DNA from: Aphrocallistes beatrix
Lineage: Eukaryota > Porifera > Hexactinellida > Sceptrulophora > Aphrocallistidae
Direction: 5' to 3'
Length of the DNA stretch: 64,000 nucleotides
Assembly (NCBI GenBank): GCA_963281255.1
Contig: OY725490.1
Location: 4,650,001-4,714,000 of the forward strand
Of this stretch, positions 1 to 11,255 are shown piece by piece (position 1 is the first letter of the stretch; each line of letters begins with the position of its first letter). Position numbers and translations under genes: made by a program. The notes under the pieces were generated by a model. It was not told the origin of the DNA. It saw nothing but the letters and a program-made list of their open reading frames with translations, and made no database searches.

Positions 1-267
1 AAATGTACAATAAAAAAAATTAGAAGTGCCCTTAAACGACCTCCGAAAATCAATAAATCTGTCACAAATATAACCTTGCGCAACCATTTGGTGACTAATC
101 TAAATTGTAACGACGATATGGGTACTTTGACACGTAATACATTCCTAAGCTCTATTGTGCTTTTTAAATTATTTAAGGCAGCTCATGAATTTGTTCAACC
201 ATCTTCTACCGCATCCCTAGTCTCAAATCCGCAAGTTACTTTGAGAGCTTATATGCAGTAAGCTATG
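1..267. mobile_element. Foldback family, right-end fragment cut by window edge
   Basis: This stretch matches the right arm of the large foldback element at 8447-11302: the same succession (AGAAGTGCCCTTAAACGAC, GCGCAACCAT, CCATCTTCTACCGCATCC, CGCAAGTTACT) runs to a terminal GTAAGCTATG at 267. The left arm lies outside the window. It has no coding capacity; the 61-codon open frame inside it recurs in other copies only as repeat sequence. From 268 to 545 I see nothing recognisable. Confidence 0.75.
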
Positions 268-545
268 CCATTAGCTAGTCACTTCATTCATTTTAAGAAC
301 TTGGAACTATACTAATGAATATAAATATCGAATGATTTAATGATATGCTCACACTGATGAAACACCAAGCGAGCTATAGCATAAAACATGCCATTTTAAA
401 TTTAACATAACAAAACTTTAAAGACGACTAAATAAATCCAACACATGAAGAGAGGCTGCATCTTCAGCTATGCTCAAGAGGTTAAGCATGTGTAAAGTTA
501 ATCTCAAAGATGCATTGTGTTTTCTATAACATGACCCAGTTGACT

Positions 546-712
546 TTGAAAGCTTCTACGATGCTTCTACTTATGGTATCGGTATGAAGGTCAGGAGATG
601 TGCAGTGGAACTTGAAGACCCTTCGCTGCTAGCTAAACTTGCACCTGGCGACCTGATAGCTATTCAGGACATGGTCATTTCCCCGGTGCGCTCCTTGAGG
701 GGAGCCCCAACA
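546..712 (+). pseudogene. Coding fragment with LLAKLAPGDLIA motif
   Basis: One frame stays open from about 537 into the repeat that begins at 713 and is far more protein-like than its surroundings (FESFYDASTYG, then VRRCAVELEDPSLLAKLAP, then GDLIAIQ). An in-frame TAA lies directly upstream and there is no start codon, so this is a fragment. From general familiarity it resembles a short segment (cysteine, then LLAKLSAGDLIA-like) seen in unnamed repetitive proteins of invertebrate genomes; I cannot name the family. It ends where a Helitron-like 5' terminus starts, so it was either truncated by that element or lies beside it by chance. Confidence 0.4.
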
Positions 713-740
713 TCCTTACTATTGAAACTCGATTAATGTG
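713..740 (+). mobile_element. HC Helitron-like element, 5'-terminal fragment
   Basis: TCCTTACTATTGAAACTCG followed by ATTAATGTGAG matches the 5' terminus of the HC family (best copy 47690-48207). It is preceded by A, as in the other copies. The body and 3' hairpin are missing. From 741 to 848 nothing else is recognised. Confidence 0.6.
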
Positions 741-848
741 AGTATGTATGAATGTACTATGTTAGAGTGCTAAAAAATTAAAAGTTTGAATCTTTAGATG
801 CACTCTTTAAATAGTTCACCTTGATCACCAAGTATTCACCATACATTT

Positions 849-1265
849 TCAAGCAATTTGGAGATTATTTAGTGGTCGCACAAAGTAGGCTCCCTTCGTA
901 CATTTATTTTGGAATATGTTCGGATTGGGGCATAAAGTTATAAAAGGTGTATTCAAATATTCAAATAAAATAGTAACTTTATTTTTGAGATATTTGGTTA
1001 TGGTTTATATCAGCTAATAAAACATTTGAATAGTCTAAAATCTACTAGTTCGGAGATATTGGTGGAAACAGTTGGAACCATTAATAATTTCAACAACCAA
1101 GGCTGGTCCCAACTGTTTCACCAATATCTCTGAACTGGTAGAATTTAGGTCATTAAAATGTATTATTAACTGATATATGACCTACTCCAAACAACCAGGA
1201 CATATATAATCATAAATCTGCGCGAGTGGGAATTACTTATAAATCATCTCCAAATTGTTTCAAGA
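849..1265. repeat. Foldback sequence, about 0.4 kb
   Basis: Imperfect inverted repeat. CAAGCAATTTGGAGATTAT near 849-867 pairs with AAATCATCTCCAAATTG near 1241-1259. The inner arms GGAGATATTGGTGGAAACAG (about 1065) and CTGTTTCACCAATATCTC (about 1110) pair almost perfectly around a short loop. No ORF. It is probably an unclassified palindromic MITE; no target duplication could be fixed. 1266-1636 holds no recognisable feature. Confidence 0.55.
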
Positions 1266-1636
1266 TAATGTGAGCCCGAATTATTTCAAGACTGAAATAA
1301 GGCCGAATTACCAAAAATGGAAAAAGCCTGAATTGTCAAACCTGGAATAAGTCCGAATGCTCAATTTGGATCTAGAGGAATAATGGTGTTTATTATATGA
1401 AATAAGAATAAAGGGGCTATTGGAAGCATTTTTTGGTTAGTTCGAAACCAGGGAATGCTATAGAGTGTTTATTCAGGGGAGCACTAAGGATTTTTGATGG
1501 GTGGTATTTTAACAATTTTCCTGTTAATGGGGTTTCAAGCAAAATGTATATTTAACTTGTTAGTCACTTATTTATCCCTGTATTACGTGTATGTTTTCGA
1601 CTCTCTCTAATTTTGAAATAATTCGAGTAGTGTATA

Positions 1637-2995
1637 TAGGGTGATCCAAAAGTTCTGCAAAAATATATTTTAGCTCATTGATTTGACTGAGATAATTTGG
1701 TTTAACTTTAAATCGGTTTGCAACTATGCAATCTACCACCCTTCTATTTTGAAAATGAACATCATTCATTGCGCAAAATATTTTCAAAACAAATTTTTGA
1801 AATATTATAAACCCGGGACCTCTATTTTGTGATCTCAAAAATTTCAAATTCGAAAATAGCTTTTTTTCCTGATTAAATATATTTATACTAGTATATTCCT
1901 ATAGTCAGTTATTAATTCAAAATACTAAATATGATTATTTCTTTTAGTTTATAGACCGGTAATCGCCAAAAAGAACAACAATTGTTAGAGTATAATCGTA
2001 GAATGTACATAGGATTCAAGATTTTTCTTTTAATTTTTTTCTTTTTTCTAAATACACAAACATTTATAATCCGCCTTAGCAAATATATTCTGAAATACAT
2101 GCGATTGGATTGCAAAATAATTAAAATAATCCTTATAATTTTCAAGTACAGGGTGGGGAATAAGTTCTGCCACAAGCTTCATTAGGTATAAAATTTCTTA
2201 TACTCAAACAATCTTAGTTATTATGCTCCTTAGAGATTGTAATATTTTCAATGATTTTAAAAGATTTTTCGATTCTATGACTTAGAAATGTGTTTTGTGG
2301 TGAGTTTTGAGAAAAAAAAATGTGTCCTGGTCCGCAGCTAAAATCGTGAATCAGGGCCCACTGCTTCTGTAAAAAATGTCTTCATAATCGATGTCCCATG
2401 ACGATTTAGCACCTGGTAGATTTCATTCACCATAGAAATATTTCATAAATCCACTGAATTCGTTATCAGAAACGAGAAAAAGTTATTCATTCGCAGTTCA
2501 AATTAGGTACATTTTACAAAATTCCCCAAAAATGGACTTTTTTTCACATCACAAAGAAATCTGATCCAATTGGTCTTCAAAATGCACTGATCTGAACATC
2601 TTATATCTCTACAAATTTAGAGTGTTCGAGGAAAATGTGTGAGCTAATTTTTCCTAGAATTTGAAGACTCTGGGGAGATAACTTGAAAAGCAGTGGGCCC
2701 TGATTCACGATTTTCCCTACGGACCAGGACACATTTTTCTTTCTCAAAACTCACCATACAAAACACATTTCTAAGTCATAGAATCGAAAATCTTTTAAAA
2801 TCATTGAGGATATTCGAATTACAATCTGTAAGGACCATAATAACTAAGATTGTTTGAGTATAGGAAATTTTATACCTAATGAAGCTTGTGGCAGAACTTA
2901 TTCCCCACCCTGTAAATGAAATGTCAGATGTTAAATCCACTTATGTAAGTATAATACTTCTGCAAAATTTGTTGCAGAACTTTTGGATTACCCTG
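1637..2995. mobile_element. mariner-type MITE (GGGTGATCC... ends) with nested palindrome
   Basis: The left end AGGGTGATCCAAAAGTTCTG is the reverse complement of the right end CAGAACTTTTGGATTACCCT, and TA lies on both sides, as expected for Tc1/mariner elements. The interior is non-coding; its short ORFs are repeat shadows. A second palindromic element (2149-2912) is inserted in it. A relative without the nested insertion is at 36315-36903 (ends GGGTGTCTCAAAAGTTCTGC). Confidence 0.8.
2149..2912. mobile_element. Palindromic TA-flanked MITE (CAGGGTGGGGAATAAG)
   Basis: The two halves are inverted copies of each other: CAGGGTGGGGAATAAGTTCT at the left end pairs with AGAACTTATTCCCCACCCTG at the right end, and TA follows each side. 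Pairing continues through GGGCCCACTGCTT (about 2357) and AAGCAGTGGGCCC (about 2690). It is about 764 bp with no coding sequence. A diverged relative is at 59361-60358. The fully palindromic form suggests a Tc1/mariner-mobilised foldback. Confidence 0.85.
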
Positions 2996-3189
2996 TATAT
3001 GTAGATTGTGTAATAATTATTTGAATACAGATATTGTTGTTTTGTGTTGATTTCTTCTCTTCCAAAAAATCCTCTAGGGCTTCAAAAAATGTTTAAAATA
3101 TTAGTAATTTTTGGAATTTAGATTATCCTTTATTTCAACTTGTGATCCAATTTTATCCCATGTTATAAACCTAAGTTGATTAATTCACA

Positions 3190-3510
3190 AAGAAATGGCA
3201 AATAATTATGAATTCTTCGAATAATTCATAATTTAAGCATGAATTAGTCAGTCATAAGCTTGGTTGACTAATTCATGAATTAATGAATAATTCGAATAAT
3301 TCATAATTCCTGAAATATGAATTATTCGAATAATTAATAATTCAAGAATTATGAATTGTTCGAATAGTTCAGAATCCTGAATTATGTTATTCGGAAAATT
3401 CATTTATATAATTTATGATATTTTCTTGTAAAAAACTTTCAATTTTGAATAATTCTTCTCATACTTGATGAATTATGGACTATTCGAATTATTCATAAAT
3501 TCGTAAATTA
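3190..3510. repeat. AT-rich palindromic minisatellite (GAATAATTCATAATTC)
   Basis: Repeated variants of the self-complementary unit GAATTATTCGAATAATTC are scattered in both orientations, with flanking TGACTAATTCATGAATTA also inverted. No coding sequence. Likely a cruciform-prone simple repeat. Confidence 0.7.
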
Positions 3511-3525
3511 GTCAACTTAGATATA

Positions 3526-4112
3526 AACCCTCAAAACATCAAGGACCCACCACCACCTTGCACAGTTTTTGTCTGTATTCTGGTGAAATCGTTCTTCTTT
3601 CCCACTCCACACCTTATCTCGACCATCACAAGAGTATAATCGGAACCTTGACTCGTCTGAGAATATTGTTTTTCAAATTGTTTAACCCCCAATATTTATA
3701 TGAGTTGAAAAATGTTAACCTTTTAATCCAGTTTCGTTTCGAGACTAGAGGCTAGTTGTTCGGTCGACGTGCCCAGAAACCATGTCTATGTATCCCTCGT
3801 GATATGGTTTTCTTGGGTAATTGTTATTCTTTTCCCATCATTAAATACGTTTGTGATAATTGCAAGACTAGAAAATCGATGAGATTTGACAATGCTCTTT
3901 AGCTGTCTGTAGCCTCATATTGTGAGTGATTTTGTGGATCGCACCGATAAATATTTCAGTACTGCCTGTTGACGCCATTTTCTAAACAAGTGATGTAGAG
4001 TAGATACATTGATATTAAGTACACGAGAAATTTCGGAAATTCGGTACCCTCCCTTCATGAACCCGATTGCTTGATTCCTCAATACCGAAGGTAACTCTTT
4101 CTTCTTAACCAT
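3526..4112 (-). pseudogene. Tc1-like transposase fossil, N-terminal half
   Basis: On the minus strand an open frame (4112-3915) begins with MVKKKELPSVLRNQAI and carries a helix-turn-helix (GYRISEISRVLNINVSTLHH), the DNA-binding N-terminus of Tc1-type transposases. Further on, in another frame, IFSDESRFRLYSCDGR and VWSG (about 3695-3610) match the first catalytic aspartate block of Tc1. After a further shift GGGGSLMF, a stop where tryptophan is expected, and GFI correspond to the GGGSVMVWG block. The second aspartate and the glutamate are absent. It is a truncated, frameshifted relic with no nearby inverted repeats that I can pair with it. Confidence 0.75.
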
Positions 4113-4713
4113 ACTGGAGGTTATTTTTAGGAAGCAACATTTGTACTTATAGATGCATAATTAAAGATTGCACTAGTAGTTAACAATAAAAGTGAGAAAA
4201 TGAATACAATATAAAGTGTCAAGATAGCTAACAGAAATCAACAAGTTGATTCGGATTCTGAAACACAATCGGAAGTAGGTATTTTTTGAATCTCAACGAT
4301 CATTTATACACCTAAGTCCCATGGTTTCTCATTTTGGACGGTTACTTCTATGGATATCACTTGCATAGAGATTATAAATGCACATATCTTTTCATAGAAA
4401 CACGTTTCTTTTAAGTCAAATTTCTATTATTGTTCTATGAAAATTATGCCGCTATACTATATCCACTTTCTCTTTTTATATTATTCTATTCTCAAAATAA
4501 TTCAATTCATTCTTTATTTGTCCAGACCTTTCAGTTTGTCCCCATTTTTGTAATAAACTTTGTAATAAACACAATTTGATAAATTTTAGGTTTATGATAG
4601 AACTCTCCACTATGTTATGACCTCAGACGAAAATGTCGACTCATCATGGAATTATGACGTCATTGTCACCTTTTTTTACATTTAGAAATATCAATTAAAA
4701 CAGTAAGACAGAC

Positions 4714-5639
4714 CATAGCCTACTCAATATAAGGCCTGGTATCAAACTCAAAATTTTGGACGAGAGATGAAGTAGTGAATGGGAATTATTAGTAAACCAC
4801 AACTATTTTGTATGAATTTTGCATGGTAAGTATAAGCTCCACAAACTTTCAATCAACCTTTTGTATAATATTTGTTTATTTATTTCATAAATAGTTTACC
4901 CTAACCTACTAATAAGCAGTTCTATATACCTTTTAAACATATAATTATGTCTTTTGATTTATCATTATCTGCTTTACTAATTATTTTCACGATACCCACT
5001 GTTCTCTTTCCAGATGTTGAGTAACTATACCCCAGATCGAAAGGAAGTGGCCCATTGAGATAGGACCGAGGCCGGGGAGGTTAATCCTTTTAGGAGTTGA
5101 CACTCAGTTTTTCAAATTTTAAGAAGAAAAGATGTTCTAGAGTTTAGTAAAGCCTACCTCCTGTAACGATGAATGAAACCCTCAAGCATACCTTGGAAAC
5201 GAATGCCAGTCAACTCTTACCACATGCCAACTCGTACCACATACCAACTCGTACCAAGTCAACGGGAAATCCTGCTTAGGTCATTAATTCGGGTTTTATC
5301 AAAATTGTTCGAGGCCGTCATACCCACAAAAGAACATTAACGAAGGCTAAGAGATCGAAAGTAGAATACGAGGATAGAAAGAGATAAGAGCGAGCTATCA
5401 CAAACATCATCTATTTTACTGTTATTTTAACATAGTTTGATACAAATGAAGCAAATTATTGTTGTTCTGAATGATATTGATAGTATTGAGTATCAAGAAA
5501 TGGAGTATCAAGAAAGTATCAAGAAATGGACATTAAATAGCTTTTAAGCTAAGCAGATATATTTTTAAGAATTAAAATTCCCATCCTCTACTTCATCCAT
5601 AGTACATTTGATACCAGATCTTATATTGAGTAGGCTATG
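4714..5639. mobile_element. Foldback element, CATAGCCTAC family
   Basis: The left end CATAGCCTACTCAATATAAG is matched by CTTATATTGAGTAGGCTATG at the right end. The flanking heptamers are GACAGAC and AACGGAC, an imperfect 7-bp target duplication consistent with the exact duplication seen at 24816-25797. The interior is inverted relative to the 24.8-kb copy: CCCACTGTTCTCTTTCCAG near 4998 corresponds to CTGGAAAGAGAACAGTGG near 25499. No ORF with transposase features. It is inserted in an HC repeat. Confidence 0.8.
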
Positions 5640-5765
5640 AACGGACATATTTAGAGATGTTATCTACCATATAATTAATCAATGTGAGGCCTAGGCGCCA
5701 GCAGGCGGCGGCACCTCTGGTGGACACAAAATGTCCGCTAGCCACGTAGTGCAAGCATGCGAATC
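5640..5765 (-). mobile_element. HC Helitron-like element, 3' hairpin end
   Basis: The sequence ATATTTAGAGATGTTATCTACC then GGCGCC, GTGGACACAAAATGTCCGC and GCATGCGAATCGCGCTTG is the 3' part of the HC family with its GC-rich palindromes, here reading towards higher coordinates. The 5' part was separated by the foldback at 4714-5639. 5766-6109 contains the start of another foldback copy (CATAGCCTACTATACATAA, 5825) whose right end I cannot find. Confidence 0.65.
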
Positions 5766-6109
5766 GCGCTTGTTTTGTTTGAATGATAATTTTGAGAAAA
5801 ATAAACGAATAAAATTATGCTTTACCATAGCCTACTATACATAATAAGGCCTAACATTAATTTGTGAATTTTTGTACCAGGGGTGGGTTAGCCGATGGTA
5901 ACGAATTATTGCAGACATTAGCAAATTCAAGATATATGGTAGTTTCTAAGTTGGTTTAAATTTTTCTAAATTGTTAAAACTACTATTTCAATGTTTTCAG
6001 TTTTTATACCCCTTATCGAATAAACATACTAGATTGAGATATAGTATAATAAATGAATAATAAACAAAACTACATAATCTTATCATAAGAATATTACGAA
6101 TCCAATGTT

Positions 6110-6600
6110 TTAACAGAAAGTAAGCATGTCATAGATTGTATCAAACTTCTTCAAATTGCGAGATCCTTTTGACCAGCTGATAACTACTACATCTTGTACC
6201 CTGGAATGATAGCCTATAAACACATAAGAAACAAATTTGAAGTAAGTAGGTAGACATACAATACAGCAGGAATTCATCAAATTCTTTCAGCTTTCGCTTT
6301 TCGGCACCTTTAGAAATCATCATCGAAATGTAATTTTTACCTTATTTGCTAAAAAACAATTCCCAGTTACGAATAAAAGCTTCTGAAGGATTAAAAAAAC
6401 ACACTTACACCACAAGAGAAACATTGTTCTCTCCAAATTTGATAATCACGGGCGTCTAATATTATATTCTTGGATAAACCGGCAATGATTTTCATAGATG
6501 GACCCTGGTAGAAAACATGCTTAATATATTGGAAACTGAGATGGCGCTGTGATTCTAAGATCTGAAGGTATGTAAAATGATACTTAATTCCAGACAACAT
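6110..6600 (-). CDS. Possible spliced gene of unknown function (tentative)
   Basis: Candidate exons on the minus strand are 6600-6409, ending at a splice donor GTAAGT or one base-pair step upstream (GGTGTAAG); an internal exon with KGAEKRKLKEFDEFLLY ending at GTATGT (6259); and a last exon 6213-6110 after a TTTATAG acceptor (46-base intron). The last exon reads YHSRVQDVVVISWSKGSR to a TAA. The reading frame closes across the 46-base intron. The join between the first and second exon is uncertain because in-frame stops limit the acceptor choices. I do not recognise the product. It could be a separate gene or 3' exons of the gene at 7603-6859, whose third exon ends in a stop. Confidence 0.35.
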
Positions 6601-6858
6601 ACGGTACAGTCAAAATGGTGTTACAATGGATCGGTCTGTTGGAAAGATATTATTAGATATGAAAGTTCTCAGTTAGAAAATTTACTATCTGTGGTAACAC
6701 GAAACATCATGTTTTATTTTGCTACGATTCTCATGCAGAGACTGCCTAGATTCAAGCCAGGAGACAATTCGAGTCAGGACATAAACGGTTATCATTGAAT
6801 GTCTTTAGTTTAGACATCTTATCACTCAAGCGAATATGTTTGTTGGGAGTATTACCAT

Positions 6859-7603
6859 TTAATCTCGTGTCTCGAGTTGTTCATTATTGGAGAACAATTT
6901 AAAAAGTTGTACATTAAGAGGATAGTTGGCGGTGGAGATGATTTCAACGAATAAGCTGCAATCTTCCACACTATGAATGCAATATTTGATTGTTTTGAAT
7001 AACTTCTTAGCAGTTACAGAAGCACATGGAATTATACTGGCGATACTCGTACAATACAATTTCTCATATAGAATAGATATCATGATAGCGAAAACACTCT
7101 TGATTGGATTATCGGGCTCAAGATTAGAGTCAGACAATCTCTCTCATTTGTAAGAAATTGCTGATTTCGCTAGAATTTCATCCATTTGCATAATGACATA
7201 CCTTTATTCTGGAGTAAACGCTTGTGTAGCTTTCCTAAGGAACGTGAAAAACTCAATTTCAAACCAAAAGATGAATATAACTTTTGAAATGTATTGGAAT
7301 GAGGAAGAGATATGCATTCATTCTCTGAAGATAATGATATGATGCTGGGGAAATAAGATGTGTTTTGAGAGATAAAATCTGCAGCAGTACGTTTTACCGT
7401 CGCCTGTTTTTCGGTACAAGACTGTTCTCAAGCTGACAAAGAATAAATTGGAGTCTCGAAAGCTCAGGACATGGAATTAATTCATCGTCAGATTTAGAAT
7501 CGTACAGATTATCAATAACTTGTTGGATATGACTTTCAGCAGATGTGATATGAGCTGCATCATCAGAATTAGTTGGAATATCCCCCGATATTTGTGTACT
7601 CAT
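6859..7603 (-). CDS. Spliced gene of unknown function, three exons
   Basis: Read on the minus strand. Exon 1 is 7603-7398, starting at ATG (MSTQISGDIPTNSDD) and ending at a GTAAAA donor. Intron 1 is 53 bases and ends TTATTTCCCCAG. Exon 2 is 7344-7202, ending at a GTATGT donor. Intron 2 is 59 bases and ends AAATGAG. Exon 3 is 7142-6859, ending with a TAA. The reading frame is continuous across both junctions (206 + 143 + 284 nt), giving 210 residues. The N-terminus is acidic and polar; exon 3 is hydrophobic and helical (SVFAIMISILYEKLYC). No signal peptide or known domain is evident. The region is free of repeats, supporting a real single-copy gene. Without splicing only short ORFs would be seen. 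Product unknown. Confidence 0.6.
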
Positions 7604-8024
7604 GATAGAGTAGAAATATCATTAAGCCAGGGATGTCTCAATTCATCCGGTTTCTGTGGCATCGTGAATACAAGTATTCTGTCAGTTGGGTAACATTTCC
7701 TTGTTACACCCTGGTGCAGAAATTGTATTCGGCATGATTGTAGTGGTTGTTGGATAGCTCACAAGACAGAAAACGTGCTAGAAAGCGTCAGAAAGGAATC
7801 GGACAACGAAAAGACAATGGAATAACAAAATATTAATGCAATTAAAAGATTTATCAAGAATGCGTACACACATGTGGGGAATATTTAATCATTATTGGTT
7901 GGTTATATACGTTTGCTAAAGAATTTAAAACTATAGATTATTATTGATTTCATCTTTAAACACATCCCTTACAAGGAATTATCACGCTTTATGGTTATTT
8001 TGGTTTAACCTATACTTGTATGTA
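7604..8024. other. Intergenic region upstream of the 7603-6859 gene
   Basis: Sequence upstream of a minus-strand start codon. It presumably contains the promoter, but I see no clear core promoter motif and no repeat or ORF worth naming. Confidence 0.4.
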
Positions 8025-8330
8025 CAGTCGAACCTCTCTTATCCGGGCAGTGCCGGACCGGAGGGTGCCCGGATAATTCGAAAACATGTCTATGCACATG
8101 AGGTTATTCTATAATATTTACGTACCAAGACAATATACGAGTACGCAAAACCCACAGTTTACTAATTACATATTAATGTCAAAAAATAATATTACATGAT
8201 AATGATTGCTGTAATTGTGGTAATAATTGACTTGAAAATAGGACAATGCATATTGACTAAATGTCGAAAGGGCTGTCCGGTTGAGAGAGATGCCCGGATA
8301 TCGGAGGTCCGGATAAGAGAGGTTCGAATG
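8025..8330. mobile_element. Tigger/pogo-like MITE (CAGTCGAACCTCTCTTATCC)
   Basis: Left end CAGTCGAACCTCTCTTATCC and right end GGATAAGAGAGGTTCGAATG form inverted repeats flanked by TA. The inner GCCCGGATA motifs also pair. No intact ORF; ORFs called on both strands here overlap one palindrome. The related, interrupted element at 38610-40477 shares the TGAACCTCTCTTATCCGGGC end. Confidence 0.8.
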
Positions 8331-9584
8331 TATATCAAACGCAACTTGCTGATGATAATTCAAATGGAATTCATTGCAATTGGCTAACTCATCCCTGGTC
8401 CAAAGTTCACAAGTTATTGTTAGACCTTGTGTATAGTAGACCATACCATAGCCAACTATATATAAGGCCTCACAGTAACTTGTGGATTTGGGACTAGGGA
8501 TGCGGTAGAAGATGGTTGAACTAATACATGAGCTGCCTTATATCATTAACAAAGCACAATAGAGTTTAGGAATGTATTAACAGCATATATAAATATGGTG
8601 TCAAAGTACTCATATTCGTTGTTAAAATTTAGATTAGTCATCATATTATTGCGCAACAGGTTATATTTGTGTCAAATTTAATGATTTTCACAGGTGGTTT
8701 AAGGGCACTAAGTGTTTTTTTATAAAATTTTTCGCCTAGAACTGAGATGTCAATGAGGTAATTAATACGAAAATTGGATTTTTTTCATGGAATGTTCCTA
8801 GATTCCAGTGTTGATATGGAAACGTGTTTTGGTCAGTTGAGGTTATATCTTGAAAACCGCGATAGCTAGACATTCAAATGTAATTCCATTTGATAGCAAA
8901 TAGACTACTTCCTATTAAGCGATAATACAATTTATATGTCTAAATTCAATAATTTATGAGTTATTAGACAATTTATCATATTGGTCACATTTGGTAATTT
9001 GTTGAATATCTCGTAAACCATTGAATTTAGACGTCGAAGTTATATTATCACCTAATAGGAAGTAGTATATTTGCTATCAAATGGAAATGAAATTTGAATG
9101 TCTAGCTATCGCGGTTTTCAAGATATAACCCCAACTGACCAAAACACGTTTCCATAGCAACACTGGAATGTAGGAACATTATATGAAAAAATTCCAAATT
9201 TTTCGTATTAACCCATTGACATCTCAGTTCTAGGTGAAAAATTTTATAATAAAAACACTTAGAAGTGTCCTTAAACGACTTCTGAAAATCACTAAATTTG
9301 ACACAAATATAACCTGTTGCGCAATCATATGATGACTAATCTAAATTTTAACAACGGATATGGGTACTTTGACACCATATTTATATATGCTGGTAATACA
9401 TTCCTATGCTCTATTGTGCTTTGTTAATGATATAAGACAGCTCATGTATTTGTTCAACCATCTTCTACCGCATCCCTAGTCCCAAATCCGCAAGTTACTG
9501 TGAGGCCTTACAGGGTGGAACATAAGTGCTGTCCTATTGAGTTATGTCAAATAAATGGATTTTTAAGTTATAGTATGCTATGAT

Positions 9585-10660
9585 TCACTTATCAATATAA
9601 TCTCCATCTCTTTCTATTACAAGTTTAATACGATTCGGCATACCTGCCACCAAGTTCGTCAAAATGTCTGGATCTATCTGACTCCACGCTTTTTTAACTA
9701 TTTTCACAAGGGTATCAATATCACTTGGTTGTCCCATCTCATCGACCTTGCCTTTGACGATTGCCCAAAGATTCTCGATAGGATTAAGTCTGGGGAGTTG
9801 CCTGGCCATTCTTCCTTCCTCCAAAAGTGGGGGAAATTGTTTTCGCACCACTCCTGAGTCAATTTAGCCGTGTGGGCGGGGGCGCCATCTTGTTGAAAGA
9901 TAATCTCGGACATGTTTCTTGACATCGCATGCTTTAGGATTGAGCCCTTCTTGGCCCTACGTTTGAGAGCATCCTTGCAAGTGTTTGCCAGAATAAAATC
10001 ACGATAATAAGCTCCGGTTATAGTTTGGCCTTTGGGTACAATGTGCAAATCTGACAGAGCCTGGTGTAACATCATACCCCACACATGGACTTTAGGTGGA
10101 AATTTCACCTTGTAGCATGGAGGGACAACTTCAGGGTTTCGTGCCCAAACACGATCATTTTGGCGATTAGGGGTGGAGAATAACTCAAAAGGACACTCAT
10201 CTGACCATAAAACCCTTTTGAAATCATCAACAGTCCACTCTTGGCGCTCTCTAGCAAACTTGACACGATTTTCCTTCTGACGATTCGTTAGTTTCGGCCT
10301 TTTCATCCGTTTGTAAGATTTAGTACCAAAAGAATTCGCCAAATATCTTCGAACAGTGGTGTGAGTGATCGGGTAGCCCATGCTTGTTATTCATTTAGCC
10401 AATTTTCTGGTAGATTGCCTTCTTTTAGTAACTGATTTAGCAATTCCGATTTTTGCCACAAGGTGAAATTTCGGCGGTCGTCCAGACCGCGCTTTTGTCT
10501 CTAGTGTTTTCCCAGAATTGTGAATGCTGTACCAACGTCTAATCGAGCGTTCACTAACGTTAAAGGTCTGAGCAACTTCTTTTTGCGTCATACCTGCTAC
10601 AACCATGCCGATTGCCTGAGATCTGAGCTCTAAACCATGGTCATTGACATCCATATGCAA
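9585..10660 (-). pseudogene. Tc1/mariner transposase, DD37E type, two lesions
   Basis: The N-terminus (10660-10391) has the first helix-turn-helix (MVVAGMTQKEVAQTFNVSE) and a GRPPKF AT-hook-like link. An in-frame TGA at 10393-10391 replaces what is probably TGG after RKLAK; the frame then continues with GYPITHTTVRRYL. The catalytic core shows D1 in VLWSDECPFEL and D2 in IFQQDGAPAHTAK. A one-base deletion near 9788, between SPDL and PIENLW, shifts the frame; PIENLW supplies the glutamate. There are 37 residues between D2 and E, hence DD37E. The C-terminus ends DGDYIDK. One nonsense plus one frameshift makes the copy inactive, but it is otherwise well preserved and so fairly recent. Confidence 0.9.
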
Positions 10661-10826
10661 AAAATAAGCGCCAGAAATAAAGACAATATATGAATATCAA
10701 AAATTAATAGTTCAATTAGGAAATGCTATATAAAATGACCTAATTGATAGTTTAAATGATTTTTGAAGTATAAAGCCTGTTATACTTATTGTTGCATAAT
10801 AAGAGCAAATTCTGATTTATTTGATA

Positions 10827-11255
10827 CAGTACACCCTCGCTAATCCGAACAGCTCTGTTCCAATTTTCGAAAAAATCGTTCGGATTAGCGAATTTGTTCC
10901 GATTAGTGAAATAACACTAATTCAATAGGGCATTAACCCACGCTTGCCACAGGAATGTGTTGCGTCATTTCCGGTTTAAGCCATTTTCAATGGGGAAGCC
11001 ATACAAGTTTGGGGTTACTACTATAAATAAAAAATCCCAAGTGCTTTCAAGGGTTAATTAATTAATTATAATAAATTTGTATTGTTAGAATATTAAGGAT
11101 ATTATTTTGCTATGATTGCTTATTTAACGAGATTTCTCAATCTTATTGATAGATTTAAGTTTATAAGCGTCTATTCGAAGCATAGAGGCGAATAAAATTA
11201 TATTTTGGGTGTTCGGATTTTAAGAATGAGGTGTTCGGACTATCGAGGGTGTATT
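10827..11255. mobile_element. Tigger/pogo-like MITE nested in the mariner element
   Basis: CAGTACACCCTCGCTAATCC at the left and TATCGAGGGTGTATTG at the right form inverted ends flanked by TA. The inner GTTCGGATTAGCGAA is typical of pogo/Tigger-type termini. 429 bp, non-coding. It inserted after the mariner element did, making a three-layer nest with the foldback. Confidence 0.8.

Noticed and set aside
3558..3755. Plus-strand ORF at 3558-3755
   Set aside because: It is the antisense shadow of the decayed Tc1 transposase read on the minus strand.
8166..8444. Overlapping ORFs on both strands as genes
   Set aside because: They lie mostly inside a palindromic MITE (8025-8330), which gives mirrored ORFs.
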